This document shows positions 1-6,977 of a DNA stretch of 10,757 nucleotides, one piece after another. The stretch is from an uncultured Litorilinea sp. GTDB taxonomy: Bacteria > Chloroflexota > Anaerolineae > Caldilineales > Caldilineaceae. The notes under the pieces were generated by a model. The model was not told where the DNA came from. It saw only the letters and a list, made by a program, of their open reading frames with translations, and ran no database searches. The stretch's first letter is position 1. Each line of letters opens with the position of its first letter. Where the stretch lies: positions 1 through 10,757 of the forward strand of contig CAMPHP010000048.1 of NCBI GenBank assembly GCA_946885925.1, read 5' to 3'. The translations under genes were made by a program, and so were the position numbers.

Positions 1-1
1 A

Positions 2-73
2 ACTACGGGTGAGGCCACATCTGAAGTCACCACCGAAGCTACAGGTGAGGCCACAAGTGAAGCTGCGACGGAG
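2..73 (+). repeat. Two 36-nt tandem units in the Thr/Glu-rich linker
   Basis: Two adjacent 36-nt units encode related 12-residue peptides (TTGEATSEVTTE and ATGEATSEAATE). The 12-nt core GGTGAGGCCACA recurs exactly at 8-19 and 44-55. A third, degenerate unit may follow. The array is cut by the window edge, so the copy number is unknown. Confidence 0.7.
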
Positions 74-526
74 ACCACACTCGTAACCTCCACCGAGGCG
101 ACGACCGGAACCACCACTGGCAGCGCTGTCACAGGGGCCGCCGAGACTATGGATCCGGCGCAATGTGAGGCCATTAAGATGGCAGTTGACGAAGCATTGG
201 GCGTGAGCACAACGCTGGCAGAGTCGTGTTTGATCATGGCTACGGGGACAGGCGAGGATTTTGGCAATTTCCTGGATGTAGCCCAGTCGCTGCGCGAGGT
301 GTTCGAGACTCTAGGCTGGACTGAGAACCCAGATTACGTTGCCGATAGCCCCACGGGTACGGTCTTTGCGTATGAGAGTGACTCTCAAATCGCTTTCGTG
401 AGTGTCGATTGGCAGCCCTCCGAGGATGCGGAGTGTCCCGAAGATCAACCCATCAGCGCCTGCGAGTTGGAGCCAAGCCAGCAGCTTTATACAATCACGG
501 TGGAAGTGGCGCAGGCAGGCCAGTAA
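2..526 (+). CDS. Partial Thr/Glu-rich extracytoplasmic protein, 3' end only
   Basis: The reading frame is open from the window edge, so the true start and any signal peptide lie outside; 174 residues are visible. Residues 1 to about 49 are a low-complexity Thr/Glu/Ala/Gly stretch with no hydrophobic core, partly built from a 12-residue repeat. This resembles the flexible linker that follows the lipid anchor or signal peptide in many secreted bacterial proteins. The rest, about 125 residues, looks like a small folded domain with four cysteines (visible residues 55, 76, 145 and 154), which could form two disulfides outside the cytoplasm. It is acidic and has no catalytic motif I recognise. The Met at nucleotide 149 is an internal codon and probably not the start, because the frame continues upstream with biased composition. 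The gene ends in TAA and a strong terminator follows about 40 nt later. I do not recognise the family; function unknown. Confidence 0.75.
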   Translation, partial: TTGEATSEVTTEATGEATSEAATETTLVTSTEATTGTTTGSAVTGAAETMDPAQCEAIKMAVDEALGVSTTLAESCLIMATGTGEDFGNFLDVAQSLREVFETLGWTENPDYVADSPTGTVFAYESDSQIAFVSVDWQPSEDAECPEDQPISACELEPSQQLYTITVEVAQAGQ

Positions 527-567
527 GGTAATTAGCGGATTCTCTTGCAAAGGAATCAATGGCTATT

Positions 568-608
568 TCTTCCCGGCAGTTGTGTAACTGCCGGGAAGAT
601 TTTATTTA
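568..608 (+). terminator. Strong rho-independent terminator of the plus-strand gene
   Basis: A perfect 14-bp stem (568-581 paired with 586-599; arm TCTTCCCGGCAGTT) closes a GTGT tetraloop and is followed directly by a T-rich tail (TTTTATTT). It lies about 40 nt after the TAA of the partial gene. On the minus strand the tail is not T-rich, so it should act mainly on plus-strand transcripts. Confidence 0.93.
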
Positions 609-865
609 ATGATGCTGGTTGCCCCTAGATTGAAACGTGCTGAAACTACACACAATCCACCTATATCTATACCAGCTTAGCATATCTGAGTCTCTAGGAT
701 GAGCCAGCTGTTCTTGCATATAATTGACCTACACTCACCTTACTGGTCACTATTTTGTTTATCGCCGGCCCACTAAAGCTCCCCAGATTCATCGGGGAGT
801 TGCTTACAGGTATCTCCCAACTACTATTAAACTAAGCACTATCAAATCCGTGCTACGCTAGCTTC
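609..865. other. Convergent intergenic region without a recognisable gene
   Basis: This stretch separates the plus-strand gene from the converging minus-strand operon and is visibly more AT-rich than the coding DNA. I see no convincing ORF, tRNA or other RNA gene. It contains a hairpin at 777-801 listed separately. It also has a weaker 5-bp inverted repeat (AGCAC at 835-839 with GTGCT at 850-854), whose minus-strand reading is followed by a short T-containing stretch, so it could be a second weak transcription end for the hydrolase gene. Confidence 0.6.
772..801 (-). terminator. Candidate terminator for the minus-strand operon
   Basis: AGCTCCCC (777-784) pairs with GGGGAGTT (794-801) through 8 bp including one G-U pair, with a 9-nt loop. 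Read on the minus strand the stem is followed by TTTAGTG, a short and imperfect T tract. It sits about 65 nt beyond the stop codon of the last minus-strand gene, where a terminator is expected. The poor tail keeps confidence moderate. Confidence 0.5.
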
Positions 866-2302
866 TCACTCCATTCGTATCAATGCGTGCATGGTAAAGC
901 TCATATACTGAATTGCACCCAACTCATCGCGCACGAAGGCAAGCTGGGTAAGCGGCTCCGCTACGCCAGGGACGTAAAGAGCAAATAGATCGGGCGCGAC
1001 CGGGCGCAGCTCAAAGGTAACATCTGGCAGGCTCGCCGTCAAGCTCCCTTCCTGCACTGCCACGGTCACAACTTCCGATGGTTCCTCTGGAAACGCGCTG
1101 GACATCACATAGCGCCCAGCATAAGAAGCTAAGGTTGCCTCATCCACTTCAATTGCCACCGCTGGTGGAGCCTCGATCTCCCCCAAGAACAGCTCAAACG
1201 CTGCTTGCGTGATGCGCGTCGTCTCGAAGTTATTGCGATTTGCCAGCACAATCACCGCCAACTCCTGGCTAGGGATAAGCTCTAGCGATGCCGAATAGCC
1301 GTTGATGTTGCCATTGTGACCGATAACTGTCTCGCCTGCTTGTGAACGGATCACAAGCCCTAAGCCATAGCCCATCTCCAGCGGCTTGACGCGTATGACG
1401 GGCGTTTGCATCGCCTGGACTGTCTCTGGCTGCAACACCTGCTGCCCATCCAACGATCCATCATCGAGCAGCACCTTTGCCACGCGTGCCAGATCCTCGA
1501 CCGTAGAAAAGGCAAAGCCCGACGGATATTCTGCACCATTGTCCGGGTCTCGCTCTACCGCTTCCGGAGCATTGCGCCCAGGATAATAGCCAAGCGCCAA
1601 CCCGTTTGCTATCGCTATATCACGGGTAAAGGTCGTCTGCGTCATCCCCAGCGCGGGAAAGACCTCTGTCGTCATGTAATCGGCATAGGGCATCCCACTG
1701 ACTGTTTCAATCATGCGACCAAGGATGTTGAAGCCAGGATTGGAATAGCTAAAGAGAGTACCGGGTGGGGCGAAGGCACTGGCAGGGACCAAGCTTGCCA
1801 CATAGTCTTGCAGTGCAGCCGCATCCGTACGCCCATAGGGAATGGCAGCATCACCCAAACCGCTGCTGTGTGACAAAAGCTGGCGCACTGTGATCTGGTC
1901 GTTGACGATGAACTCTGGCACATAGCTTACGACAGGCTGATCCAGATCCACCTGTCCAGCCTCGACCAACTGCATCAGGCCGATGGCAGTGAGCGGCTTG
2001 GTGATGGAACCAATGCGAAAGGAAGTGGCGGGTGTGACAGGTCTGTTTGTTGTCACATCCGCCACACCAAAACCCTGGGAAAAGATCATTTCACCGTTAT
2101 GAAGCACACCCACCGCCAACCCCGGCACTTGCTGCGCGGCCATCTCCGCCTCGATGGTTGCCGCCAGCGGCGCAAAGTCAGGCGTATCTGCTACGGTTGC
2201 CGGGGAGATCGTTGGCTCCGGCACAACCGGACTGCATGCCCCCATCAGCAACATTACACTGAAGGCTAGCCCCTGTACTACTCCCCTTCCTCGAATGCAC
2301 AT
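866..2302 (-). CDS. Serine hydrolase lipoprotein, class-C beta-lactamase-like family
   Basis: This 478-aa protein belongs to the serine beta-lactamase/penicillin-binding-protein-like family that includes AmpC, EstB-type esterases and D-aminopeptidases. The N-terminus has basic residues, a hydrophobic core and a lipobox-like M-G-A-C with Cys23, which suggests an exported, lipid-anchored protein. The catalytic signature is complete: S99-I-T-K102 (nucleophile Ser99, Lys102), Y186-S-N188, and H329-N-G331 in place of the KTG box. The L-L-S-H-S-S-G-L stretch at 142-149 is also typical. Residues from about 385 to the end form a separate C-terminal domain of the kind seen in many such hydrolases. The HxG third motif is common in esterase/peptidase-like members, so true beta-lactamase activity should not be assumed. 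The ATG is preceded by an AAAGGA Shine-Dalgarno at good spacing. It lies 55 nt after the VWA gene and may be its operon partner or a separate gene. The substrate cannot be told from sequence. Confidence 0.93.
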   Translation of the reverse strand: MCIRGRGVVQGLAFSVMLLMGACSPVVPEPTISPATVADTPDFAPLAATIEAEMAAQQVPGLAVGVLHNGEMIFSQGFGVADVTTNRPVTPATSFRIGSITKPLTAIGLMQLVEAGQVDLDQPVVSYVPEFIVNDQITVRQLLSHSSGLGDAAIPYGRTDAAALQDYVASLVPASAFAPPGTLFSYSNPGFNILGRMIETVSGMPYADYMTTEVFPALGMTQTTFTRDIAIANGLALGYYPGRNAPEAVERDPDNGAEYPSGFAFSTVEDLARVAKVLLDDGSLDGQQVLQPETVQAMQTPVIRVKPLEMGYGLGLVIRSQAGETVIGHNGNINGYSASLELIPSQELAVIVLANRNNFETTRITQAAFELFLGEIEAPPAVAIEVDEATLASYAGRYVMSSAFPEEPSEVVTVAVQEGSLTASLPDVTFELRPVAPDLFALYVPGVAEPLTQLAFVRDELGAIQYMSFTMHALIRME

Positions 2303-2321
2303 AAGCTTTTCCTTTCGGAAC

Positions 2322-2357
2322 GTGGCACACAGAGAGCCAGATCTCTACGCGCGCCAC
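2322..2357 (-). other. Intercistronic two-stem hairpin between VWA and hydrolase genes
   Basis: GTGGC (2322-2326) pairs with GCCAC (2353-2357), and inside it AGAGA (2331-2335) pairs with TCTCT (2342-2346). Together they make an imperfect stem-loop that fills most of the 55-nt gap. No T-tract follows on the minus strand, so it is not a classical terminator; it could be an RNA processing or stability element. No convincing promoter is visible in the gap. Confidence 0.4.
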
Positions 2358-3521
2358 TCACCGCGGCAAGTGCGTTCCCGCCCATTGGGTGAGGTCGTGG
2401 CGGTTGATGGCCGCGGCCATGAGTTCAGGAAACAAGTCCGGCGTACAGGCAAAGGTCGGTGCGCCTAGATTGATCATCGCCTGGGCATTGCGCGAGTCAT
2501 ATGAAGGCGTGCCCTGGTCGCTGAGCGCCAGCAAAACAATCATCTGCACACCAGATGCCACAAGCGCTTGCGCCCGCTCAAGCATCTGGGCAGAGCCACC
2601 TCCTTCATAGAGATCGCTAATCAAGATCAGAATCGTGTCTGCTGGGCGAGTAATACGACTTTGGCAATAGGCAAGGGCGCGCGGTGTATCGTTGCCACCC
2701 CCTAGTTGTGTGCCAAAGAGCAGATCAACAGGATCACCCAGTTGGTCGGTTAAGTCTACCACCGCGGTATCATAGACAACCATCTGCGTGCGAATGGCAC
2801 GAATCGAAGCCATCACCGCGCCAAACAACCCAGCATAGACCACCGAGGTTGCCATGGAACCACTTTGGTCTACACACAAAATAACGTCGCGCAGCATGGA
2901 TTGGCGGCGACCAAAGCCAATGCGTCGTTCGGGCACAATGGTCTGGTACTCAGGCTGATAATGTTTCAGGTTGGCGCGGATCGTGCGATCCCAGTCTATC
3001 TCATGGTAGCGCGGTCGCCGGTTGTTGCGCGAGGCGCGGTTGAGACTTCCTTGGATGGCCTGTTCAGTTTTGCGGCGCAGCTTTTGTTCGAGTTCATGGA
3101 CAAACTTACGCACTACCTGGCGCGCGGTCGCTCGCGTCTCTTCCGGCATAATGCGATTCAGAGACAGGAGTGTGGTAACGAGATGAATATCCGGCTCCAC
3201 CGCTTGCAACATCTCTGGTTGTAACAACATCTGCTTCAAATTTAGACGCTCTAGCGCGTCTTTCTGCATCACCCGCACCACCGAGGCAGGAAAGTAGGTG
3301 CGGATGTCGCCCAGCCATCGTGCCACCCAGGGGACCGAGCCACCACGCCCTACGTTGCGTTGTTTGCTGGCATTCTCCGCATCGTAGAGCAAGGACAAGG
3401 CGCGGTCGATCTCGCGATCTTCGTTGGACAAGGCGTAGCCAGTTCCATCCGCTTGCTCACCACCGAGGATCAAACGCCAGCGGCGCAATCGTTCGTCTTC
3501 TGTGTCACTGTTGAGTGTCAT
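2358..3521 (-). CDS. VWA-domain protein with intact MIDAS, YehP-like
   Basis: This 387-aa protein has no signal peptide or membrane segment, so it should be cytoplasmic. Its C-terminal half is a von Willebrand factor A domain with a complete metal-binding MIDAS: D218-x-S220-x-S222, then T279 after a G-G-G-N-D stretch, and D303 in I-S-D. The N-terminal half (about 1-200) is helical and charged, with a conserved-looking D-I-R-x-Y-F-P segment near 72-78 and a basic patch near 146-171. VWA proteins of this kind usually act as the adaptor or substrate-binding partner of a MoxR AAA+ ATPase, and one is encoded two genes upstream. Size and architecture agree with what I recall of E. coli YehP. An in-frame TGA lies two codons upstream of the ATG, which fixes this start, but no clear Shine-Dalgarno is visible. 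Translation may therefore depend on coupling to the gene 31 nt upstream. The client or ligand is unknown. Confidence 0.92.
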   Translation of the reverse strand: MTLNSDTEDERLRRWRLILGGEQADGTGYALSNEDREIDRALSLLYDAENASKQRNVGRGGSVPWVARWLGDIRTYFPASVVRVMQKDALERLNLKQMLLQPEMLQAVEPDIHLVTTLLSLNRIMPEETRATARQVVRKFVHELEQKLRRKTEQAIQGSLNRASRNNRRPRYHEIDWDRTIRANLKHYQPEYQTIVPERRIGFGRRQSMLRDVILCVDQSGSMATSVVYAGLFGAVMASIRAIRTQMVVYDTAVVDLTDQLGDPVDLLFGTQLGGGNDTPRALAYCQSRITRPADTILILISDLYEGGGSAQMLERAQALVASGVQMIVLLALSDQGTPSYDSRNAQAMINLGAPTFACTPDLFPELMAAAINRHDLTQWAGTHLPR

Positions 3522-3552
3522 CGTTCAGGTTCAATCCAGATAACTACCGATA

Positions 3553-5838
3553 TTATGCGGGTATCCCCAACAATTGCTTGAAGACAGGCAAGATACGCGC
3601 CGCCCGTTCAGGGTCAATGGTGAGCACAATGCTTGACGATGGCTGATCTTTCTGCTTGGCTCGCTCACCCATGCGCTGGCGGTCGGTCGCTTGAAAGGTG
3701 GAAAAGGTGCGGCGCAGCAAGGGCAGCAACTGGGCAAAGCTCTCTGCAGGCAAACCACTGACCCATGCATCAAGCAACTGCCAAAGGGCATCGTCATAGA
3801 GCAACACTTCGCCACTATCGCGCAAGAAGCCTTCCAACCAGGAGGCTGCATAGTCGGGGCCATTGGCGGCGGAAAGTGCCAACTGCATTTGCGCCACCAC
3901 TGTATCTTGCGGCAACACATCGCTGTCGCGCAACAACCGGATAATACGCCCAGCCAGCAATCCATGCAGCGAACGCTGTTGGCTCAAGGTCAGGAGTGTT
4001 CGTCGCCATTCTTCTGCGTAACTCCCGTTCTGCAAAAGGCCAACTGCGCGATCCACATGCAATAGGCGTTTGTACATCGCCTGTGCAGCCTCATCATCCA
4101 GCGAAGCCAACGCCGGAGGCAGCCCCACACAGATGCGTGCAATCATGCCCTCCACAATCGAAGCTACCAAGCTCTGGTCTGTTTGGCGCACGTTGCCATA
4201 GCGAGAAACGTCAACCAATGCGGGCAGTGCATCCATCAACAGCCCCGTATCGGTCGTTAACGCAGCGATCTGTTCGAGGCGCGCCATGATGTGATTGGCG
4301 GCATCTGGTAACTCGGCCATCAACACATGGTCGAGAATGGCAGTGAGTTGGGGCAGCAGGGTGAGTTCGTTGGCATGGTTGCGAATACGGCTATCCGCGG
4401 CATCGTGTACTGTGTTGCCCCAAATACTGGCATCAATCACAGCGATAGTCGTTTCAGGACGCCAGACAAGCTCCCAAAACTCATGGAATGTGCCTGTCGT
4501 GCGCACGGGCGCAGCACGTAACTTGGCCCACGGAACACGCAGGATCGCCAGCCTGTGCAGAAAATGACTGCGCTCGCGATCCCGCTCATTACGTAAATCG
4601 AGGTCAAGCAAAGTCTCTTTTTCGCTAACCTTCAAGCGTAGCCGTTTGCGCTCTGCCTCCATATCGCGCTGCAACGGCACGGCTGGCATGTCGTCAGGCA
4701 CATGACCTAGCTGATCCCCAATGATCAATTGCCGCTCGATCAACTGCAACGGGACTGTGTCACCTCGGCAAAAGACAGAGAGCGAAGCTTCGTTCATCTC
4801 CTCTAATCCAGGCCGCACCTGTGCCCGTAGTGCCGTAAGGCTCTCCACCAAGCGCACCGCATCAATCACTTGGGCAGTGGAGGCATTCAGCCCTTCGGCG
4901 CGCAACAACGAAGCCACACGCGCAAGCCAGCGCGCCGTAATTTGATCCGGCGCTGTTGTCCACAGATGTTCATACCAGCCCGGAGATGTGATGCCCGCGC
5001 CATAGCCACTGGCACGCGCAAGACGGCTGTAAGTCCACGGAGCCCACGTTGCCTCGGTTTTCAGGGTTGGCAGTTTTTTCAGTAACTTGGCATCTGCCTC
5101 TTTTTGCCCGCGTTCATTTAATGCGGGCGTATGCCATGCGCCACAGACAACCGCCACGCGTTCAAAGCGCGCTTCGGCGGCGCGGATCGTTGTACGCATC
5201 CATGCCTCACGTAACGCCTCCTCGTGGCTCGAACGTGGATGGGGGGTTGGACCTGCGGCAGCGCGCAGTGCGGTCATCGCTTCGACAATTGCAGCGAATA
5301 CCTCCATGCCGCCCTCGCGCTCCTCAATCAACTCCCCCCACCACTGCTCACCATCCGCATAGCCGGCAATCGTGGCAAGGGCGCGCAAGGGGTCTTGCCA
5401 AAGGCTCACTGAGTCACTCGGTTCATGATTGCTGGATTCAGCGCCCGCGGGTTCAGCATCTGCGGGCACAGGCGGCTGCTCACTCTCCACCAGGGCAGGG
5501 GTCGCTTCATCCTCCTTTGCCAGCGCCAATAGATGCCACTGTGGCAAATCCATAAACGCCGTATGAATGCCGCGCGCCTGCCCATAGCGTAGCGCCTGCC
5601 ATTCGGGCGAAAAGGTGGCAAAAGGATACCAAGCAGCCCGGTGGGGTTGGTTTACAACATAGACCAACAGCGCAACCGGCGGCACCAACGCCGCATCCTC
5701 TACCGATGGAATCAAGGGGTTGGCGTCGGGCGGCCCTTCAATCAAAAGAGCATCCGGCTGTAGCGTCTCTAAGGCTTGAACGAGGCTGCGTGCTGAACCA
5801 GGGCCATGATGACGGATGCCCAGCAGATGTACGCTCAT
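3553..5838 (-). CDS. DUF5682/YehM-like protein with putative TraB/EreA/ChaN-like N-terminal domain
   Basis: This 761-aa protein is probably cytoplasmic, as no signal or membrane segment is seen. Overall size and the position between a YehL-type ATPase and a VWA protein match E. coli YehM (about 760 aa, DUF5682 as I recall). Residues 1-245 look like a TraB/TIKI or EreA/ChaN-type domain: G7-I-R-H10 directly after the first strand, E34 in L-I-E-G, D97 in F-M-D-L-P, a helix around R210-x-x-x-M, and a second G233-A-W-H236 after a hydrophobic strand. Residues about 108-146 are an acidic, Pro-rich, probably disordered insert within this domain. Residues 300-760 are mostly helical, with a charged D-L-R-N-E-R-D-R-E-R-S segment near 414-424 and an L-P-L-L-R-R-T-F-S segment near 705-713. 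The ATG overlaps the upstream stop as ATGA, indicating translational coupling. The family call rests on recalled patterns; the hydrolase assignment is inference. Confidence 0.8.
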   Translation of the reverse strand: MSVHLLGIRHHGPGSARSLVQALETLQPDALLIEGPPDANPLIPSVEDAALVPPVALLVYVVNQPHRAAWYPFATFSPEWQALRYGQARGIHTAFMDLPQWHLLALAKEDEATPALVESEQPPVPADAEPAGAESSNHEPSDSVSLWQDPLRALATIAGYADGEQWWGELIEEREGGMEVFAAIVEAMTALRAAAGPTPHPRSSHEEALREAWMRTTIRAAEARFERVAVVCGAWHTPALNERGQKEADAKLLKKLPTLKTEATWAPWTYSRLARASGYGAGITSPGWYEHLWTTAPDQITARWLARVASLLRAEGLNASTAQVIDAVRLVESLTALRAQVRPGLEEMNEASLSVFCRGDTVPLQLIERQLIIGDQLGHVPDDMPAVPLQRDMEAERKRLRLKVSEKETLLDLDLRNERDRERSHFLHRLAILRVPWAKLRAAPVRTTGTFHEFWELVWRPETTIAVIDASIWGNTVHDAADSRIRNHANELTLLPQLTAILDHVLMAELPDAANHIMARLEQIAALTTDTGLLMDALPALVDVSRYGNVRQTDQSLVASIVEGMIARICVGLPPALASLDDEAAQAMYKRLLHVDRAVGLLQNGSYAEEWRRTLLTLSQQRSLHGLLAGRIIRLLRDSDVLPQDTVVAQMQLALSAANGPDYAASWLEGFLRDSGEVLLYDDALWQLLDAWVSGLPAESFAQLLPLLRRTFSTFQATDRQRMGERAKQKDQPSSSIVLTIDPERAARILPVFKQLLGIPA

Positions 5839-6977
5839 CCGCTTACTTCCCGGAATGCCTCATAGAGACCTGACCAGCCATCACGCCCCTTGGCAACCGT
5901 CTCCAGGTATTCGAGCCATACGGTACGGTCTTGTACGGGGTCACGGATAATCGCCCCAACCACCCCGGCGGCAATATCGGCAGGTTGCAGCTTGGCGTTT
6001 CCAAAATGGGCAGCCAAGCAGATTCCATTTGTGACAACTGAAATCGCCTCGGCAGTGCTGAGCGTGGATGAAGGGGACTTGATTTTGGCGCGCCCGTCGA
6101 CCGTTACGCCGCTGCGTAGCTCACGGAAGATGGTGACGACACGGCGAATTTCGTCCAGCGACGATATTTCGGTGGGAAGTTCCAACGCTTGCCCCAAGCT
6201 ATCGACGCGCTGGCGAACAATACTCACTTCTTCATCAAGGGTTGCTGGCGTAGGCAGCACGACTGTATTAAAGCGGCGGGTGAGCGCGCTCGACATGTCA
6301 TTGACACCGCGGTCACGATCATTGGCTGTGGCGATCACATTAAAGCCCTTGATCGCCTGCATTTCATCACTGAGTTCTGGAATGGGCAGCGTTTTCTCTG
6401 AGAGGATTGTGATCAACGTGTCCTGTACATCTGCCGGAATCCGGGTTAGCTCCTCCACCCGGCAAATCTTACCATCTTGCATCGCCCGCATCATGGGGCT
6501 AGGCACAAGTGCATCCAGCGAAGGCCCTTTGGCAAGCAGTTGAGCATAGTTCCAGCCATAGCGGATAGCATCCTCTGCTGTGCCTGCCGTCCCCTGGATC
6601 AGCAGCGACGAATCACCACAGATGGCCGCGGCCAAATGTTCAGAAACCCAGGATTTCGCCGTCCCTGGCACACCTAAGAGCAAGAGCGCGCGGTCGGTTG
6701 CCAATGTGGCAATGGCAATCTCCATCAGCCGCCGCTGGCCTATGTATTTGGGTGAGACGACAAATCCATTGTCGAGTTTGCCTCCTAGCAGATAGGTTGC
6801 GACTGCCCATGGTGACAGTTTCCAGTTTGGGGGGCGTTGCCGCTTGTCCGTCTTTGCCAGTTCTTCAAGTTCGAGTGCAAACTGCTCCTCGGCATGGCGG
6901 CGCTGCACATTGTTCTGTTGCCCATTGCTCTGTTGTGCATTACTCTGTTGTGCATTACCCTGTTGCGCGTTATTCAT
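5835..6977 (-). CDS. MoxR-family AAA+ ATPase, YehL-like
   Basis: This 380-aa protein is a single AAA+ module of the MoxR type, which converts ATP hydrolysis into remodelling of partner proteins, usually together with a VWA protein. The Walker A is G102-V-P-G-T-A-K-S109. The Walker B region is I-C-R-V-E175-E176-L-T-R, with Glu where most MoxR proteins have Asp. The sensor-1 region is A-T-A-N219-D, and the A-L-T-R234-R235-F segment should supply the inter-subunit Arg. The usual sensor-2 Arg site appears to read S-T-A-E-A (307-311). Residues 1-25 are a Gln/Asn-rich repeat not needed for the fold. These traits and the neighbours fit the YehL subfamily of MoxR. The start has a good AGAGGA Shine-Dalgarno 8 nt upstream and overlaps the preceding gene's stop by 8 nt, while its own stop overlaps the next start as ATGA. 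It most likely forms a hexameric motor acting with the VWA protein. Confidence 0.94.
   Translation of the reverse strand: MNNAQQGNAQQSNAQQSNGQQNNVQRRHAEEQFALELEELAKTDKRQRPPNWKLSPWAVATYLLGGKLDNGFVVSPKYIGQRRLMEIAIATLATDRALLLLGVPGTAKSWVSEHLAAAICGDSSLLIQGTAGTAEDAIRYGWNYAQLLAKGPSLDALVPSPMMRAMQDGKICRVEELTRIPADVQDTLITILSEKTLPIPELSDEMQAIKGFNVIATANDRDRGVNDMSSALTRRFNTVVLPTPATLDEEVSIVRQRVDSLGQALELPTEISSLDEIRRVVTIFRELRSGVTVDGRAKIKSPSSTLSTAEAISVVTNGICLAAHFGNAKLQPADIAAGVVGAIIRDPVQDRTVWLEYLETVAKGRDGWSGLYEAFREVSG
6908..6967 (-). repeat. Four 15-nt tandem units encoding NAQQ[GS]-type pentapeptides
   Basis: Four in-frame 15-nt units (6908-6922, 6923-6937, 6938-6952, 6953-6967) are nearly identical and encode N-A-Q-Q-G/S-like pentapeptides at residues 3-23 of the ATPase. 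The period is a multiple of three, so loss or gain of units would keep the frame. Confidence 0.9.

Noticed and set aside
149..526. Start of the first plus-strand gene at the ATG at 149
   Set aside because: The same frame stays open to the window edge with a biased, repeat-containing Thr/Glu linker, so 149 is probably an internal Met.
719..724. Perfect TATAAT on the plus strand as a promoter -10
   Set aside because: There is no acceptable -35 at 16-18 nt upstream and no plus-strand gene downstream; in this AT-rich spacer a chance match is likely.
1406..1873. 155-aa plus-strand open frame opposite the serine hydrolase
   Set aside because: Antisense to a gene with all three catalytic motifs; composition is not protein-like.
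866..2302. Calling the lipoprotein a beta-lactamase resistance gene
   Set aside because: The third motif is HNG rather than KTG, and the extra C-terminal domain is typical of esterase/peptidase-like relatives; resistance cannot be inferred.
5049..5555. 168-aa plus-strand open frame opposite the 761-aa gene
   Set aside because: Arg/Pro/His-rich low-quality composition and full antisense overlap with a conserved coding region mark it as a shadow.
5890..6543. 217-aa open frame on the plus strand opposite the ATPase gene
   Set aside because: It lies wholly antisense to a well-supported MoxR gene; its Ser/Thr/Arg-rich composition is that of a shadow frame and it shows no motif.
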